Positions 1 through 10,550 of a DNA stretch of 23,425 bases are shown in pieces. Under the pieces are notes generated by a model. That model made no database searches. It saw nothing but the letters and a program-made list of their open reading frames with translations, and had not been told where the DNA came from. This stretch comes from Chara braunii (taxonomy: Eukaryota; Streptophyta; Charophyceae; Charales; Characeae). The stretch's first letter is position 1; every line of letters starts with the position of its first letter. Where the stretch lies: NCBI GenBank assembly GCA_003427395.1, contig BFEA01000009.1, positions 3,927,525 through 3,950,949 on the forward strand, in the 5' to 3' direction. A program made the position numbers and the translations under genes.

Positions 1-189
1 TTCTTCTCTTCTTCTTCTTTTTCTTTTTCTTTTTCTTCTTTTTCTTCTTTTTCTTTTTCTTTTTCTTTTTCTTTTTCTTCTTCTTCTTCCTCTTCTCCAT
101 CTTCCTCTCCTCCTCCTCTTCTTCTTCTTCTTCCTCTTCCTCTTCCTCTTCTTCTTATTCATCCTCTTCTTCCTATTAGGCTACTCAAA
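1..189. repeat. CTT/CT-rich low-complexity tract
   Basis: The + strand is almost purely pyrimidine, made of irregular CTT, CTTTTT and CTCCTC runs. It has no coding potential. It leads directly into the satellite array and probably continues beyond the left edge of the window. Confidence 0.9.
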
Positions 190-1930
190 CTCTTTTTTTT
201 CACTCATATGCTAGTAGGTCGTGCTCGATTCTTCTATGGATGATCTCATGCTCCTTTCTTGTGATTTGGACTAGTGTAGATTTTGCTTCTCACTCACATG
301 CTCGTAGGAGATGATCCGATTCTTCTATGGATGATCTCTTGCTCGAATCTTGTGATATAGCCTATTGTAACTCTTGCATTTCACTCACACACTAGTAGGA
401 GATGTTCCGATTCTTTCATGGATGATCTCATGCTCATTACTTGTGATTTGGATTAGTGTAGATCTTGCTTTTCACTCACATACTAGTAGGAGATGCTCTG
501 CTTTTTCTATCAATGATCTCGTGCTCATTACTTGTGATCTGGACTAGTGTAGATCTTGCTTTTCACTCACACGCTAGTAGGAGATGATCCGATTCTTCCA
601 TGAATGATCTCTTGCTCAAATCTTGTAATATAGTCTAGTGTAACTCTTGCATTTCACTCACACACCAGTAGGAGATGTTCCGATTCTTATTTGAATGATC
701 TCATGCTCATTACTTGTGATTTGGACAAATGATGATCTTGCTTCTCACTCACATGCTAGTAGGAGATGATCTGATTCTTCCATGGATGATCTTTTGCTCA
801 AATCTTATGATACAGCCTAGTGTAACTTTTCCATTTCACTCACACACTAGTAGGAGATGTTCCGGTTCTTCTATGGATGATCTCATGTTCAACTTTTGTG
901 ATTTGGGTCTACTTCAACTTTTGCATCTCACTCACATGCTAGTAGGAGATCCTCGGATTATTTCATGGATGATCTCATGCTCATTACTAGTGATTTTGAC
1001 TAGTGTAACTCTTGAATTTCACTCGTACACTAGTAGGAGATGTTCCGATTCTTTCATGAATGATCTCATGCTCATGACTTATGATTTGTACTAGTGTAGA
1101 CCTTGCTTTTCACTCACATGCTAGTAGGAGATGGTTCGATTCTTTCATGGACGATCTCATGCTCAGTACTTGTGATTTGGACTAGTATAGATCTTGCTTT
1201 TCACTCACATCCTAATAGGAGATGCTCCGATTCTTTCATGGATGATCTCATGCTCATTACTTGTGATTTGGACTAGTGTAAATCTTGTTTTTCACTCACG
1301 TGATAGTAAGAGATGCTCCGATTCTTTCATGGATGATCTCATGCTCATTACTTGTGATTTGGAATAGTGTAGATCTTGCTTTTCACTCACATGCTAGTAG
1401 GAGATCCTCTGATTCTTCCATGGATGATGTCTTGCTTAAATCTTGTGATATGGCCTTGTGTAACTCTTGCTAGCAGGAGATGCTCCGATTCTTTCATGGA
1501 TGATCTCATGCTCATTACTTTTGATTTTGACTAGTGTAAATCTTGCTTCTCACTCACATGCTAGTAGGAGATGCTCCGGTTCTTTCATGGATGATCTCAT
1601 GCTCATTACTTGTGATTTGGACTAATGTAGAGTTTGCTTTTCACTCACATGCTACTAGGAGATGCTTCAATTCTTCTATGGATGATCTCATGCTCATTAC
1701 TTGTGATTTGGGTTACTTCAACTCTCGCTTTTCATTCCCATGCTAATAGGTGATGCTCCGATTCCTCAAGGGATGATCTCATGCTCAATAGTTGTGATTT
1801 AACCGAATGTAAGTCTTGATTTTCACCCATATGCTAGTAGGGAATACCCCGAATTTTTCATAAGTGATTTCGTGCCCAAGACTTGTGTTTTGGGACTAGT
1901 CTAGCTTGTGCCCTCCACTCGCATGATAGA
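190..1930. repeat. Satellite block A, 91 bp unit, about 19-20 copies
   Basis: The landmark CACTCACATG, followed by CTAGTAGGAGATG, recurs at 201, 291, 382, 473, 564, 655, 746, 837, 929, 1020, 1111, 1202, 1293 and 1384, then 1551, 1642, 1733, 1824 and about 1916. The spacing is 91 bp with 1 bp exceptions. The unit spanning about 1470 lacks roughly 14 bp of the landmark. Because 91 is not a multiple of three, the frame changes with every unit, so the short open frames here are not genes. Some units carry a distinct variant (CTTGCTCAAATCTTGTGATA), which suggests a partial higher-order arrangement. Confidence 0.95.
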
Positions 1931-2115
1931 CGATGACATTACTTTTCAAACTTGGTTGCATGCATGAGTCATGGGCGTGTGTTTGAGCAAGTCTCACTCA
2001 CATACATGGCTCAACTCTCAAATGATGGCAGTCTATTTTAAACTTGGTTGCATACACGAGTCATGAGCATGTGTTTGAGCAAGTCTCACTCACGTACATG
2101 GCTCAACTCTTACAT
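1931..2115. repeat. Satellite block B, about 92 bp unit, two copies
   Basis: Two copies of a unit containing CTTGGTTGCAT and GAGCAAGTCTCACTCAC begin these landmarks at 1951 and 2043, 92 bp apart. The block sits between the block A and block C arrays and has nearly the same period. It looks like a diverged member of the same satellite family. Confidence 0.8.
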
Positions 2116-3620
2116 GATGATGTTCCGGTTCATACTTAGTTGATTTTTCCTCCATGTGCATGTATCCCTCACTAGTTCAAATATTCTTACTGTCAAGTTC
2201 ATGTATGTTGTGATGTTCCGGTTCATACTTATTTGATCTTTCCTCCATGTGCATGTGTCCTTCACTAGTTCAAGCTTCTCATTGTCAAGTTCATGTATGT
2301 TGTGATGTTCCGGTTCATACTTAGTTGATATCTCCTCCATGTGTATGTGTCCTTCACTAGTTCAAGTTTCTCATTGTCAAGTTCATGTATGTTGTGATGT
2401 TCCGGTTCATACTTATTTGATCTCTCCTCTATGTGCATGTGTCCTTACTAGTTCAAGTATCTCATTGTCAAGTTCATGTATGTTGTGATGATTCCGGTTC
2501 ATACTTAGTTGATCTTTCCTTCATGTGCATGTGTTCTTCACTAGTTAATCTTCTCATTTGTCAAGTTCATGTATGTTGTGATGTTCCGGTTCATACTTAG
2601 TTGATCTTTCCTCCATGTGCATGTGTCCTTCACTAGTTCAAGCTTCTCATTGTCAAGTTCATGTATGTTGTGATGTTCTGATTCATACTTAGTTGATCTT
2701 CCTCCATGTGCATGTGTCCTTCACTAGTTCAATCTTCTCATGTGTCAAGTTCATGTATGTTGTGATGATTCCAGTGTATACTTAGTTGATCTTTCCTCCA
2801 TGTGCATGTGTCCTTCACTAGTTCAATCTTTTCATTTGTAAAGTTCATGTATGTTGTGATGTTCCGGTTCATAATTAGTTGATTTTTTCTCATGTGCATG
2901 TATCCTTCACTAGTTCAAGCTTCTCATTGTCAAGTTTATGTATGTTGTGATGTTCCGGTTCATACTTAGTTGATCTCTCCTCTATGTGCATGTGCCTTTT
3001 CACTAGTCCCATCTTCTCATTATCAAGTTCATATATGTTGTGATGCTCCAGTTCATACTTTGTTGATCCTTCCCCCCATGTGCATATGCCTTTCACTAGT
3101 TCAATCTTCTCATTATCAAGTTCATGTGTGTTGTGATGTTCCGATTCATACTTTGTTGATCCTTCCTCTGTGTGCATGTGTCTTTCACTAGTTCAGTTTT
3201 CTCATTGTCAAGTTCGTATGTATTGTAGTGATCCAGTTCTTACTTAGTTAAATCTCTCCTCCATGTGTATGTGCTTTCGTTAGTTCAATCTTCTCCTTGA
3301 CAAGTTCATGCGTGTTATGATGTTCCGGTTCATACTTTGTTGGCCTTTCCTCCATGTGCATGTACCTTTCACTAGTTCAATCTTCCCATTGTCAAGTGCA
3401 TGTGTATTGTAGTGTTCCGGTTCGCACCTAGTTGATCTCTCCTCCATGTATATGTGCTCTTCACTAATTCAATCTTCATATTGTTAAGTTCATGTGTGTT
3501 GCAGTGTGCCGGACGTACTTAGTTGCTTCTTCCTACATGTGCATGTGCTTTTCAATCTCTCATTGTCAAATTCATCTGTATTGTAGTATTCCGGTTCATA
3601 CTTAGTTGATCTTTCACTAT
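2116..3620. repeat. Satellite block C, 92 bp unit, about 16-17 copies
   Basis: The landmark GATGTTCCGGTTCATACTTA recurs at 2119, 2212, 2304, 2396, 2487, 2580, 2672, 2764, 2858, 2949, 3042, 3135, about 3227, 3319, about 3411, 3503 and about 3594. The spacing is 91-94 bp. Units become more diverged toward the right end, the usual pattern at the edge of a satellite array. The open frames on either strand simply follow the repeat and are not supported as genes. Confidence 0.95.
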
Positions 3621-3690
3621 GGGATAGGTGACTGACATTTGGCTGCTACTACTATGGGAGGGGTGACCGACATTTGCCCGCTATTACGGG
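3617..3690. repeat. Short direct duplication (about 34 bp offset)
   Basis: ACTATGGGATAGGTGACTGA at about 3617 is followed 34 bp later by a near copy, ACTATGGGAGGGGTGACCGA, at about 3651. Both continue into GACATTTG and a similar tail. It marks the transition from the satellite to the (CT)n tract. Confidence 0.7.
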
Positions 3691-3717
3691 GAGATGATTT
3701 GGTTAGGAATAAAAGTT

Positions 3718-3718
<1 letters not shown>

Positions 3719-3786
<68 letters not shown>
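3719..3786. repeat. (CT)n microsatellite, about 34 units
   Basis: An uninterrupted dinucleotide CT run on the + strand. The reading frames through it encode only Ser-Leu or Arg-Glu repeats and should be ignored. Confidence 0.98.
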
Positions 3787-3789
<3 letters not shown>

Positions 3790-4527
3790 CCTCTCTCTCA
3801 CTCTTTCTTGTGCGGGATTGTGCAGGTAAGTGAAGGCTAAGGATGCCTTGCGCGGGATAGGGCCAGGAGGAACCGGGCATCAAAAGGAAAAGGGAAGAGG
3901 GGCAAAGGGGCTACGGGACCCTTAGCATAAAGCCAACCCATGAAAATGACCTTTGCATTTGAGACTTGGAGCGTAAATGAGAAAATGGAGTGCAATCTTG
4001 CCGAGGGAAATATGAAGTTGTGTGTGCATGCATGTAAAGGCCCCGAAAGGACTAAGGGGTGTGCGTCAATAGGGTTGGATGAGGAGTATGGGGCCCGATG
4101 GGTGCGTAGAGGCGAGGGGGAGGATGGCATCGCCGCACCCCGATGACGCCATTAGAACACGATACTTAGGAAAATGGTGCGTGGTCTAAGGATGACGCTT
4201 AGCCTGCGCACAAGAGAAGAGAAACACTCAAAGAGCCCTTGGACTGCCTGCGTATTGGAAGGAGCAATTGGCTGAGAACATAACTAAGAATAAAAAGAAA
4301 AATCAGCGTTGACTGAATGACCAGCGGGCCTGCCACCCGGCGTGAGGGCTGAGCTACATCCTCAATGTCAAAGCTCTCTCGCGCGATTGCCCACCCCCAT
4401 TTATCTCAAAGCACTAGGTGGGTGTGACCCTGGGACGAATGGCCCGCGCCCTGAGCATGAGCGTGGGCGGGCCGAGCCAACTAGGGCCCGCAGTGGGGTC
4501 GACTAAGGCTCGAAAGTCTACCGGGGT
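3787..4527. other. No gene recognised; flank of the Harbinger accessory gene
   Basis: I see no conserved coding signal here. A strong splice-donor-like CAG/GTAAGTG lies at about 3823-3831. The stretch 4320-4527 is GC-rich and could be the decayed upstream part of the following gene. In the frame that becomes coding at 4528 there are several stops, so no Myb-like head can be supported. Confidence 0.5.
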
Positions 4528-5758
4528 TTGGCCCTACAATGTGCGCAGTCGCCATTGAACCGCCGGAACCCTGAGCCTGTCGACGTCCCGGGCAGTTCCC
4601 AAGTGCCTTTCGAAGGCGTGGCGATGCGATCTGCTGCGCTGGTGGCGCGGGGCAATGTCATTGCGTCGGCAGGAGACGCGGGGGAGCTTCCGAAGGCGGG
4701 TGATGGCGCGGAAGCGGGAGTAGGGGAAGACGACGAGCCTCTCGTGCAAAGGTTGTGCGGCTCTTGTGCGCCATCTCATGCAATAGAAGCAGCCCCCAAA
4801 GTTTGGTCATGCGATATGCGGTTCTCGAACGAGACCCGGGGAAGCACCATAGTGAGTATCATCCAGGAAGCACGCGCGTATCTGGTGGCAATGGTGAGGG
4901 GAGTGCACCATCCGGCTCCTCAAAGGCGCATCGCCTTTCCACACAACAGCATCCCGCAGCACAAGATCGAAGACGAATTGGAGTTCACCGTAGCGAAGGA
5001 AAGAGCGTTGAAGGTAGAGACGATAGCGCTCAGGGCGATCCACGGATGGATCTTCAAGTTCGGCAGCAGGGAGAGGGGGTATCACTTGGCGTACCAGTAC
5101 GCCTTGAACCACTCTGCCACTGACATCGCCAGAGCGATGTGGGCAGTGAAGGACTGACGCACGTTGGTCAGCCCGATGGTGTTCCGCACGACGATAAAAA
5201 TGGACATGATGATGCTTTTGTGGTTCGTCGGCGTGGACATAGTCGACAACCACGAGGCGCATGAGTGTCCGACTTACCAGGAAGCAAGTGTTCTGCGTTT
5301 TGCGCGATTTCACTAGAGTGGTGGGGACGACGCAATTGATGGACTTGGCCTGTGTGTCGTACGAGCGGCTAAAGGCGATGGCGAACGCGATGAGGTACTT
5401 GCTGGCGGCCACAATGTGGATAATGCGAATGGTCGGGGACGATTGAAGATCGCACTACGACTCTTGGGAATTCGTCCAACTGATGGCGAAAACGACGCTG
5501 CGTGTATCGATGAATCGCCATTTCGACGTCTGTCGCCACATCACACAAGCGACGCAGGTCATAAGGGACAAGTTGGATAGACCGCCGCCGACCTTTGCCC
5601 CCCCACCTCTCAACATCCCTGACTAGGCGTCCAAGTGTGGCGTCACTTTCTACCACGACACGACGTTGGTCTCCTCGATGGAGGTCAAGAAGATGGATTG
5701 GTTCGGAACAGGCCCCCCGGAGGACGACGACGTCAATGACAAAGGCGACGGGAGTTGA
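4528..5758 (+). pseudogene. Harbinger-associated accessory protein, broken
   Basis: One protein-like frame runs from about 4528 to past 5157, then continues one base out of phase to 5758. The first part ends at TGA 5155-5157, but the same frame goes on with protein-like sequence (RTLVSPMVF). It hands over to the second frame somewhere around 5260-5320. That frame is interrupted by TGA at 5444-5446 and TAG at 5624-5626 and ends at TGA 5756-5758. The text (IIQEARAYLVAMVRGV, LRAIHGWIF, RHITQATQVIRDKLD, then PPPTFAPPP) resembles the C-terminal part of proteins that accompany PIF/Harbinger transposases in charophyte DNA, which I know only from memory. No Myb/SANT motif is visible, so the N-terminus is missing or decayed; there is no ATG at the start of the open frame. 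It is convergent with the transposase at 7394-8592, a common arrangement for the two Harbinger genes. Identity is an inference; decay is directly visible. Confidence 0.55.
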
Positions 5759-6572
5759 TGCGGTTTCGATGATCCCCCCGCACGACGACGATGACTATGA
5801 GGAGGAGGACGTCAATCAAAAACGTGAGTCGGATGCTCGTGAAATGGAGGCGCGTGAGATCAGCCCCCCCCCACTCGGTGTGCAATGTGGAGGTTGTCGT
5901 CGTCTACCACGTCGTCATTCGCAGGTGTCTCTTCTTGGGCGATGGGTGAAAGCTCTAGTTCTCAGTTCGCGTGTTTCGGCGTGGAGTGCAGATTTTCGTA
6001 CACAGGGGGAAATCCTTCCGCCCACGTGGCAGTCGTCGCGCTTCTCGCGACGACCATTTCTGTAAATGGATGGATTTGTGGTGAGGTCGTGTGTACTTTC
6101 GTACGACCGTTTTTTTTGTTATGGTTTTTTTTTTTTTGGGTTTTTTTTTTCCCTTTTTGGGTTTTAGCATATTAGTATACTGCGTTCGGATGGGACATGC
6201 TGCGCATTCGCTCCTGGTACAGCGAACACACTTCCATTACTTTGATGTGACTGATGTTAACAGCCATGCGCTGTTATTTTTTTCAATCAATGCTTGCGTT
6301 CTTATTCTTTTTTCAAATGTGTTGTCCGGTGGGGTCGATGGTGTGCGATGTAAAATGTTGAATACTCATGATTAGAATGTCATGTATGTAAGTTTGTTCA
6401 CAATTCGCCTGTTTTCGCATGAAACCACGCAATTCGTCTTCCATCCCGCCGTCCCATGAATGGAAATGGTAAAGGTTTTTGCATACGAAATTGATGGTCA
6501 GTCTTCCAAGTTCCCGAGCAGACAATGAAATCGACGATGGGAATGCACATGGAAACACAAACCTGTGTTGCA

Positions 6573-6612
<40 letters not shown>

Positions 6613-7393
6613 ACGAAGTCATTGCGGGACAGCATATCAGAAGCAGGTGATTGAACTTTCGTCGAAAACAACAAAGGAAGAAAAGAAGCAGGACCGCACT
6701 TTCTGGCACACCAATAAAAGCGAACGACACACAATGCTTAAAAAGGAAAATGCCTTCCAAGGCAATAGCATTTCAATGTCAAAACCCGGTTCATTACAAC
6801 CACCCTGCCACCACCTCACCCACCACACCACCCCTTTGTCAGCGACCCTCGACGATGAACTCGCCAACTACCACGTGCAACCGCGTCCTTCGGAAGCGCC
6901 CCCGAAGAAAGTTTCCACAAACTGCGAGTACACTACCGTCGCCACTCTAATCGACTGCAGTCACGACAAGAAAACCAACGGCGACAATAATAAGAGAAAA
7001 AAAAAAAAAAAACCGACTGCAACTTCTCTCCACTATGCCACTGACAATCGCGACCACTAATGGCGCAAGACACGTCTCGCACTTCTCCGCAAGACGACGC
7101 TTTCACGGCTTCACTTGCAGGGCTACTGAACGGAGGACGACACCATCGACGACGACAACATGGACGACACCCGGATGATGGTCACTGCGCGTGACGACGA
7201 AAAGAACAACATCCTAACGATAGCACACTGGAGGGCGTCATTATCGTATGCGCACGACACCGCCAGTGGATATGGGAAGCGGATCTTCCCTTCCTTCCCG
7301 CCTCTATTTCTCTTGGGTGCCTCCCCGCTTCAGTCTGCTCCGTTATCCCGCCGAAATAACTCTGTCGCGGGGTCTGTCCACGCACGACCACAT
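5759..7393. other. Gene-free middle of the Harbinger region
   Basis: Between the convergent accessory and transposase genes I find only low-complexity frames. The stretch contains T-runs around 6109-6165, a 38-A run at 6574-6611 and a further A-run near 6998-7012. 6620-7180 is A- and C-rich with no recognisable motif. It most likely corresponds to the two 3' flanks of the element plus later insertions; the 38-A run could be a retroposon tail in + orientation. Confidence 0.5.
6574..6611. repeat. Poly(A) run, 38 nt
   Basis: Uninterrupted A on the + strand. It may be a retroposon tail, but no target duplication was identified. Confidence 0.95.
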
Positions 7394-8592
7394 TCACTGC
7401 ACACTCATCCGCTCTGCCAACGCGTCTCTCAAAATCAGTGCATCCCCAGTCGGCGACTCCATACAAATCGACCTCAGTGGCGCATGCATCCCGAGATCGA
7501 CCCTGCGACGAACGCCGTCTATACCAACCTCCCACAGCAGATTGTCGTCGAACGGGATGCCTGAATCGATGAGAATGTTGTGGAGGATGCAAGTGGCGAC
7601 AAATTGTTGCGGCAAGGTCTCCATGTTGCACTTGTGGGTGCAGAGGAACAACCTCCACATCCCCTTCAATCTTCTGAACGCCCTCTCCACTGCTCCCCTC
7701 GCCGTCTTCTATTTGTTGTCGAAGCGTGCCTCCAACGGGTGCTGCGCAAAAGGGACGACTATCCATTTGGACGGGGGATAACCATTGTCGCCGAGCAAGT
7801 AGCCATTAGTTCGGACACCGAGAGGCAGCATTACATGCGACCCAGTGAAAAGTTGTCCTACCTCCGCGCGCGCCCACAAACTGGAGAGGTACAGCATCCT
7901 CATGTCATGCACACTACCAGGCTAACCGACGAAGACGTCCAGCACACGCAAGTTCATGTCCACCACCACCTGCGCCTGCACGGAGAATTGTCGTTTCTTG
8001 TTGTAGCAGTCCTCCCCATTCGTGTTCGCCGGCTTGTCGACGTAGATGTGGGTGCAGTCTATGCACCCATGGCAGTTTGGAAAGCCTTTGTCTGCGAACG
8101 CGCGCAAGACAACCACCTTTTGTAAACCCGTCGGCCAGGATATCTTGTCGGGGTACACCGCGAGGAACGCAGCAGTGACGTCCCCCACCACCGTGATGCC
8201 GGAAGACCTTCCAATGCCGAAGCTACACGTCCCATTGTCGTATGTCTCCCCCGAAGCCCACCTGTAGAGAGCGTAGGCGACGATGTGGTCAGGCTGCATT
8301 GTCGCTGCAAGGGCACCCTGTAGAATGTCACACGACGTTCAAGGTATGGGGACAGAGTTTTCACGATGTCGCGGAAAACACGTGGCGATATTCGAAGCGT
8401 CTCCCTGAAGTAATCGTCTATGACGTCATCACATTGCCGCAGATCCTCCCACGTGCCTCCCGTCCTCCGCTTCATCCACCACCGTGGAGTCGCCCTTGGA
8501 AATGCACCGCATCCCATCACGTAGCACACCTGCAACGGCCGCGTAGTCCCCCTCCTAAAGTACAGTGTCGTTGGGTCGTCCCTCCAGACCAT
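7394..8592 (-). pseudogene. PIF/Harbinger DDE transposase (DDE_Tnp_4 type), broken
   Basis: This is a cut-and-paste transposase of the PIF/Harbinger superfamily. The N-terminal part (GTWEDLRQCDDVIDDYF, then LRISPRVFRDIV) lies at about 8510-8380. It is thrown out of frame by an 11 bp insertion at 8294-8304, after which the frame runs to 7394. All three catalytic residues remain: the first Asp in IDCTHIYVDKP (8057-8059), the second in LGDNGYP (7787-7789) and the Glu in VERAFRRLKGMW (7685-7687). Two in-frame TAG stops, at 7922-7924 (between VFVG and PGSVHD) and 7709-7711 (between FDNK and KTARGAV), interrupt otherwise good sequence. The reading ends at LRDALAERM. Family members normally have some tens of extra residues before this start, so the 5' end also looks truncated where it meets the gag sequence. 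It is convergent with the accessory pseudogene. It is not functional as it stands. Confidence 0.9.
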
Positions 8593-10174
8593 AATCTATT
8601 TGATCATAGGAAAGAGTTTCGACACCTCCTTCTTCGAAGGTCAGAAGGAGATTGTCTTTCCTAGGTATGTTCCCTGAGATTGTGCGATTCTGCCACTTCT
8701 TTCCCGCTTGCAGATCTTTCCAATAATGGCAGTAATTAGCTTCAGCCAAGAAGCCAGCATGATCTATAGCGATCTTGCTGAACTTCTCGTACGTCATCCC
8801 CTCTTCCTTTGTGCGGGGATAAAGCTGAGTACGGAGAGGGTCAGGAAGTGCCCATGCGAAGTTGTTGAGGATTTGAGTAGGAGCTAGCCCATGTTCTGCA
8901 CATTGCAAGAGTTCATCCATCGTTGCCTTGAGTGCAGATGCACTCTTCCATTTCCGATCTGCGATATTTAAAATTAACATTTCTGTTCGGCGAGCTAGAT
9001 TCTTGTCTTCAAATCGTTCTCTAACAGTTTTAAAGAAATTTTTAATTCTAGTGTGCTGTGAATATGCAATCATAGTATCGCAGTTAGCTTCCTTTTGCAA
9101 CGATATAGCGAAGCTCACCGCATCATCGGCCATGCATGAAGTAGCCATCATAACTCTATCCCAATAAGGTATGCACTGACCGTATACGTATGATTACGGC
9201 CGCAATCCAATGAAGGACACTCTCCTCCTTCTTGCCAGTGTAGGTCCACGACACTTTAACCTTTATTTTTCTTACATCAGTGTCTTTATCATCCCGCAAC
9301 ACTCCCTTTCCTTTTTTATCATTTCCCCCATCTCCGTCTCCATCTCCATCTCCATCTCCTCCTCCTCCTCCGCTGCCTCGGACTATCTTATCAATCACGA
9401 CAGGAGTAAAGGTCTGGGTGATGTGATTATCTAACTTTTCAATATACGATTGTATGTGCAGATCCACATCTTTGGCGGATTTTTGCAGAAAGGTATCTAA
9501 CTTTTCAATATACGATTGTATGTGCAAATCCACATCTTTGGCAGATTCTTGCTTGGTATGAAGGACAATTTCTGTCAAACGAGCAAGCTTCTCTTCGGTT
9601 GCAACCTGTTTGTCTTTTTGCTCTTGCAACTCTCTTTGCAATCTGGCACCCTCTGCTTGTAACCTTTTCCTCTCATCAAGTTTTTGCCACTTTGCTGCTA
9701 ACATTTTACAATGCAACTCTGCACGTTATTCCTCAAGCATAATGTCTTTTTCTTTCTGGTCTGTAACAGTTATCAGTCTCGCAATGAACACGTCCCTTTC
9801 TTCCTCCGTTTCCTCAATCCTATCGCTGGAGTATGCATACTGGTCGTACCAGTCCAGCGGTTTGACATTGAGTTCGCCACCTACTTGACTAGTCTCTCCC
9901 CTTTTTGTCCGCCGTCTGATGAGTCTTTCACCTCCCTCATCAGTCTCTTCTTCTTCTTCTATGGTCTGTGGTTCTTCTTTCAAATCTTTTTCCAACTTTT
10001 CTTTCATTTTTTTCTTCATTCTTTCTTCTTCCATTTGCTTTTTCTTCTTTATCTCTTCTTCTTTCTGTCTTTTCCTCTCTTCTTTTCTTTCTTCTTTTCG
10101 ACCAGGCGGCGATCTACTTCAGCCTGCTCTTCAGCCGATAACCCAAGCTTCACAACACCTGATTTGGTCATCAT
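8555..10174 (-). pseudogene. Ty3/gypsy-like retrotransposon gag, broken and 3'-truncated
   Basis: Gag would form the particle that packages the retrotransposon RNA. The start is the double Met at 10174 (MMTKSGVVKLGLSAEEQAEVD). A Lys/Glu-rich charged coiled coil follows to about 9560. Next come a Gly-Asp-rich linker at about 9310-9380 and a globular gag domain (WTYTGKKEESVLHWIAAV; FEDKNLARRTEMLILNIADR; LPDPLRTQLYPRTK; WKDLQAGKKWQNRT). The frame changes near 10060-10100 and again near 9195-9205, and TAA at 9726-9728 interrupts IMLEE/RAELHCKML. Around 8560-8590 the gag reading (YDQIDYGLEG) runs straight into sequence that is also the head of the Harbinger transposase. The zinc knuckle, protease and polymerase are therefore absent. 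Assignment to Ty3/gypsy rests on the gag core and the upstream primer-binding site, not on a visible polymerase. Confidence 0.75.
9429..9560 (-). repeat. 66 bp in-frame tandem duplication within gag
   Basis: Two near-identical 66 bp copies lie head to tail at 9429-9494 and 9495-9560, differing at a few bases. They encode a repeated 22-residue coiled-coil segment (KSAKDVDLHIQSYIEKLD plus a short linker). The length keeps the frame, so the duplication could have arisen while gag was still coding. Confidence 0.9.
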
Positions 10175-10511
10175 ACGGGAGGTACACACTCTCCCAAAGC
10201 CCAGGGGAAAGAAAACTCTGAACAAGGGGCCCATCAGAACAGAAAGGGCCAACAACCCTTGCATAGGGTAGTCATCCATGATGGAACCCAGCACAGGTAA
10301 CCCTCCGCTGGTCCCACCAGGTAAGACTCCCTCCAATTAACCTTGGTCCAATCTCGTGGATGGGATGATGATTTTACTCTGTTTTTTTTTTTTTTTTCAG
10401 ACTCTAGATGTCGCTGCTTCAACAATAACGAATTTCAGAACTTTCAAAACTTTAATATTTAATAAGACTCTTCTCTTTTTTTTTTAGTTGTTGTCTGTCT
10501 TCAACTTCAAG

Positions 10512-10550
10512 TATTAAGTTGATCAGAATAGATACTACCCTTGATCTTAG
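10512..10550 (-). pseudogene. U2 snRNA-like 5' fragment
   Basis: Read on the - strand, these 39 nt match the highly conserved 5' region of spliceosomal U2 snRNA (about nt 22-60) at 34 of 39 positions by eye. CTAAGATCAAG and the branch-site recognition element GTAGTATCT are intact. Weaker similarity continues for about 13 nt toward the U2 5' end. The next bases do not follow U2: there is no Sm site and no 3' half. About 25 nt downstream on - is an A9 run (10482-10490). This looks like a 3'-truncated or chimeric retrocopy of U2, or a U2-derived segment of the retroelement leader, not a working U2 gene. Confidence 0.8.

Noticed and set aside
729-1746. Several open frames of 60-120 codons in the left array
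   Set aside because: They follow the 91 bp satellite unit, whose length shifts the frame at every copy. The peptides merely repeat with the DNA.
2110-3191. Open frames on both strands with repeated peptide blocks
   Set aside because: They are translations of the 92 bp satellite; no start context, composition or family supports a protein.
190-3620. CRISPR-like regular repeats
   Set aside because: The whole unit of 91-92 bp is conserved; there are no unique spacers, and the context is eukaryotic satellite DNA.
6398-7060. Open frames with long Phe or Lys runs
   Set aside because: They are translations of the 38-A homopolymer and flanks.
4430-8600. Terminal inverted repeats of the Harbinger element
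   Set aside because: GGGACGA occurs near 4432 and near the right end, but the match stops after seven bases, so I cannot define the element ends.
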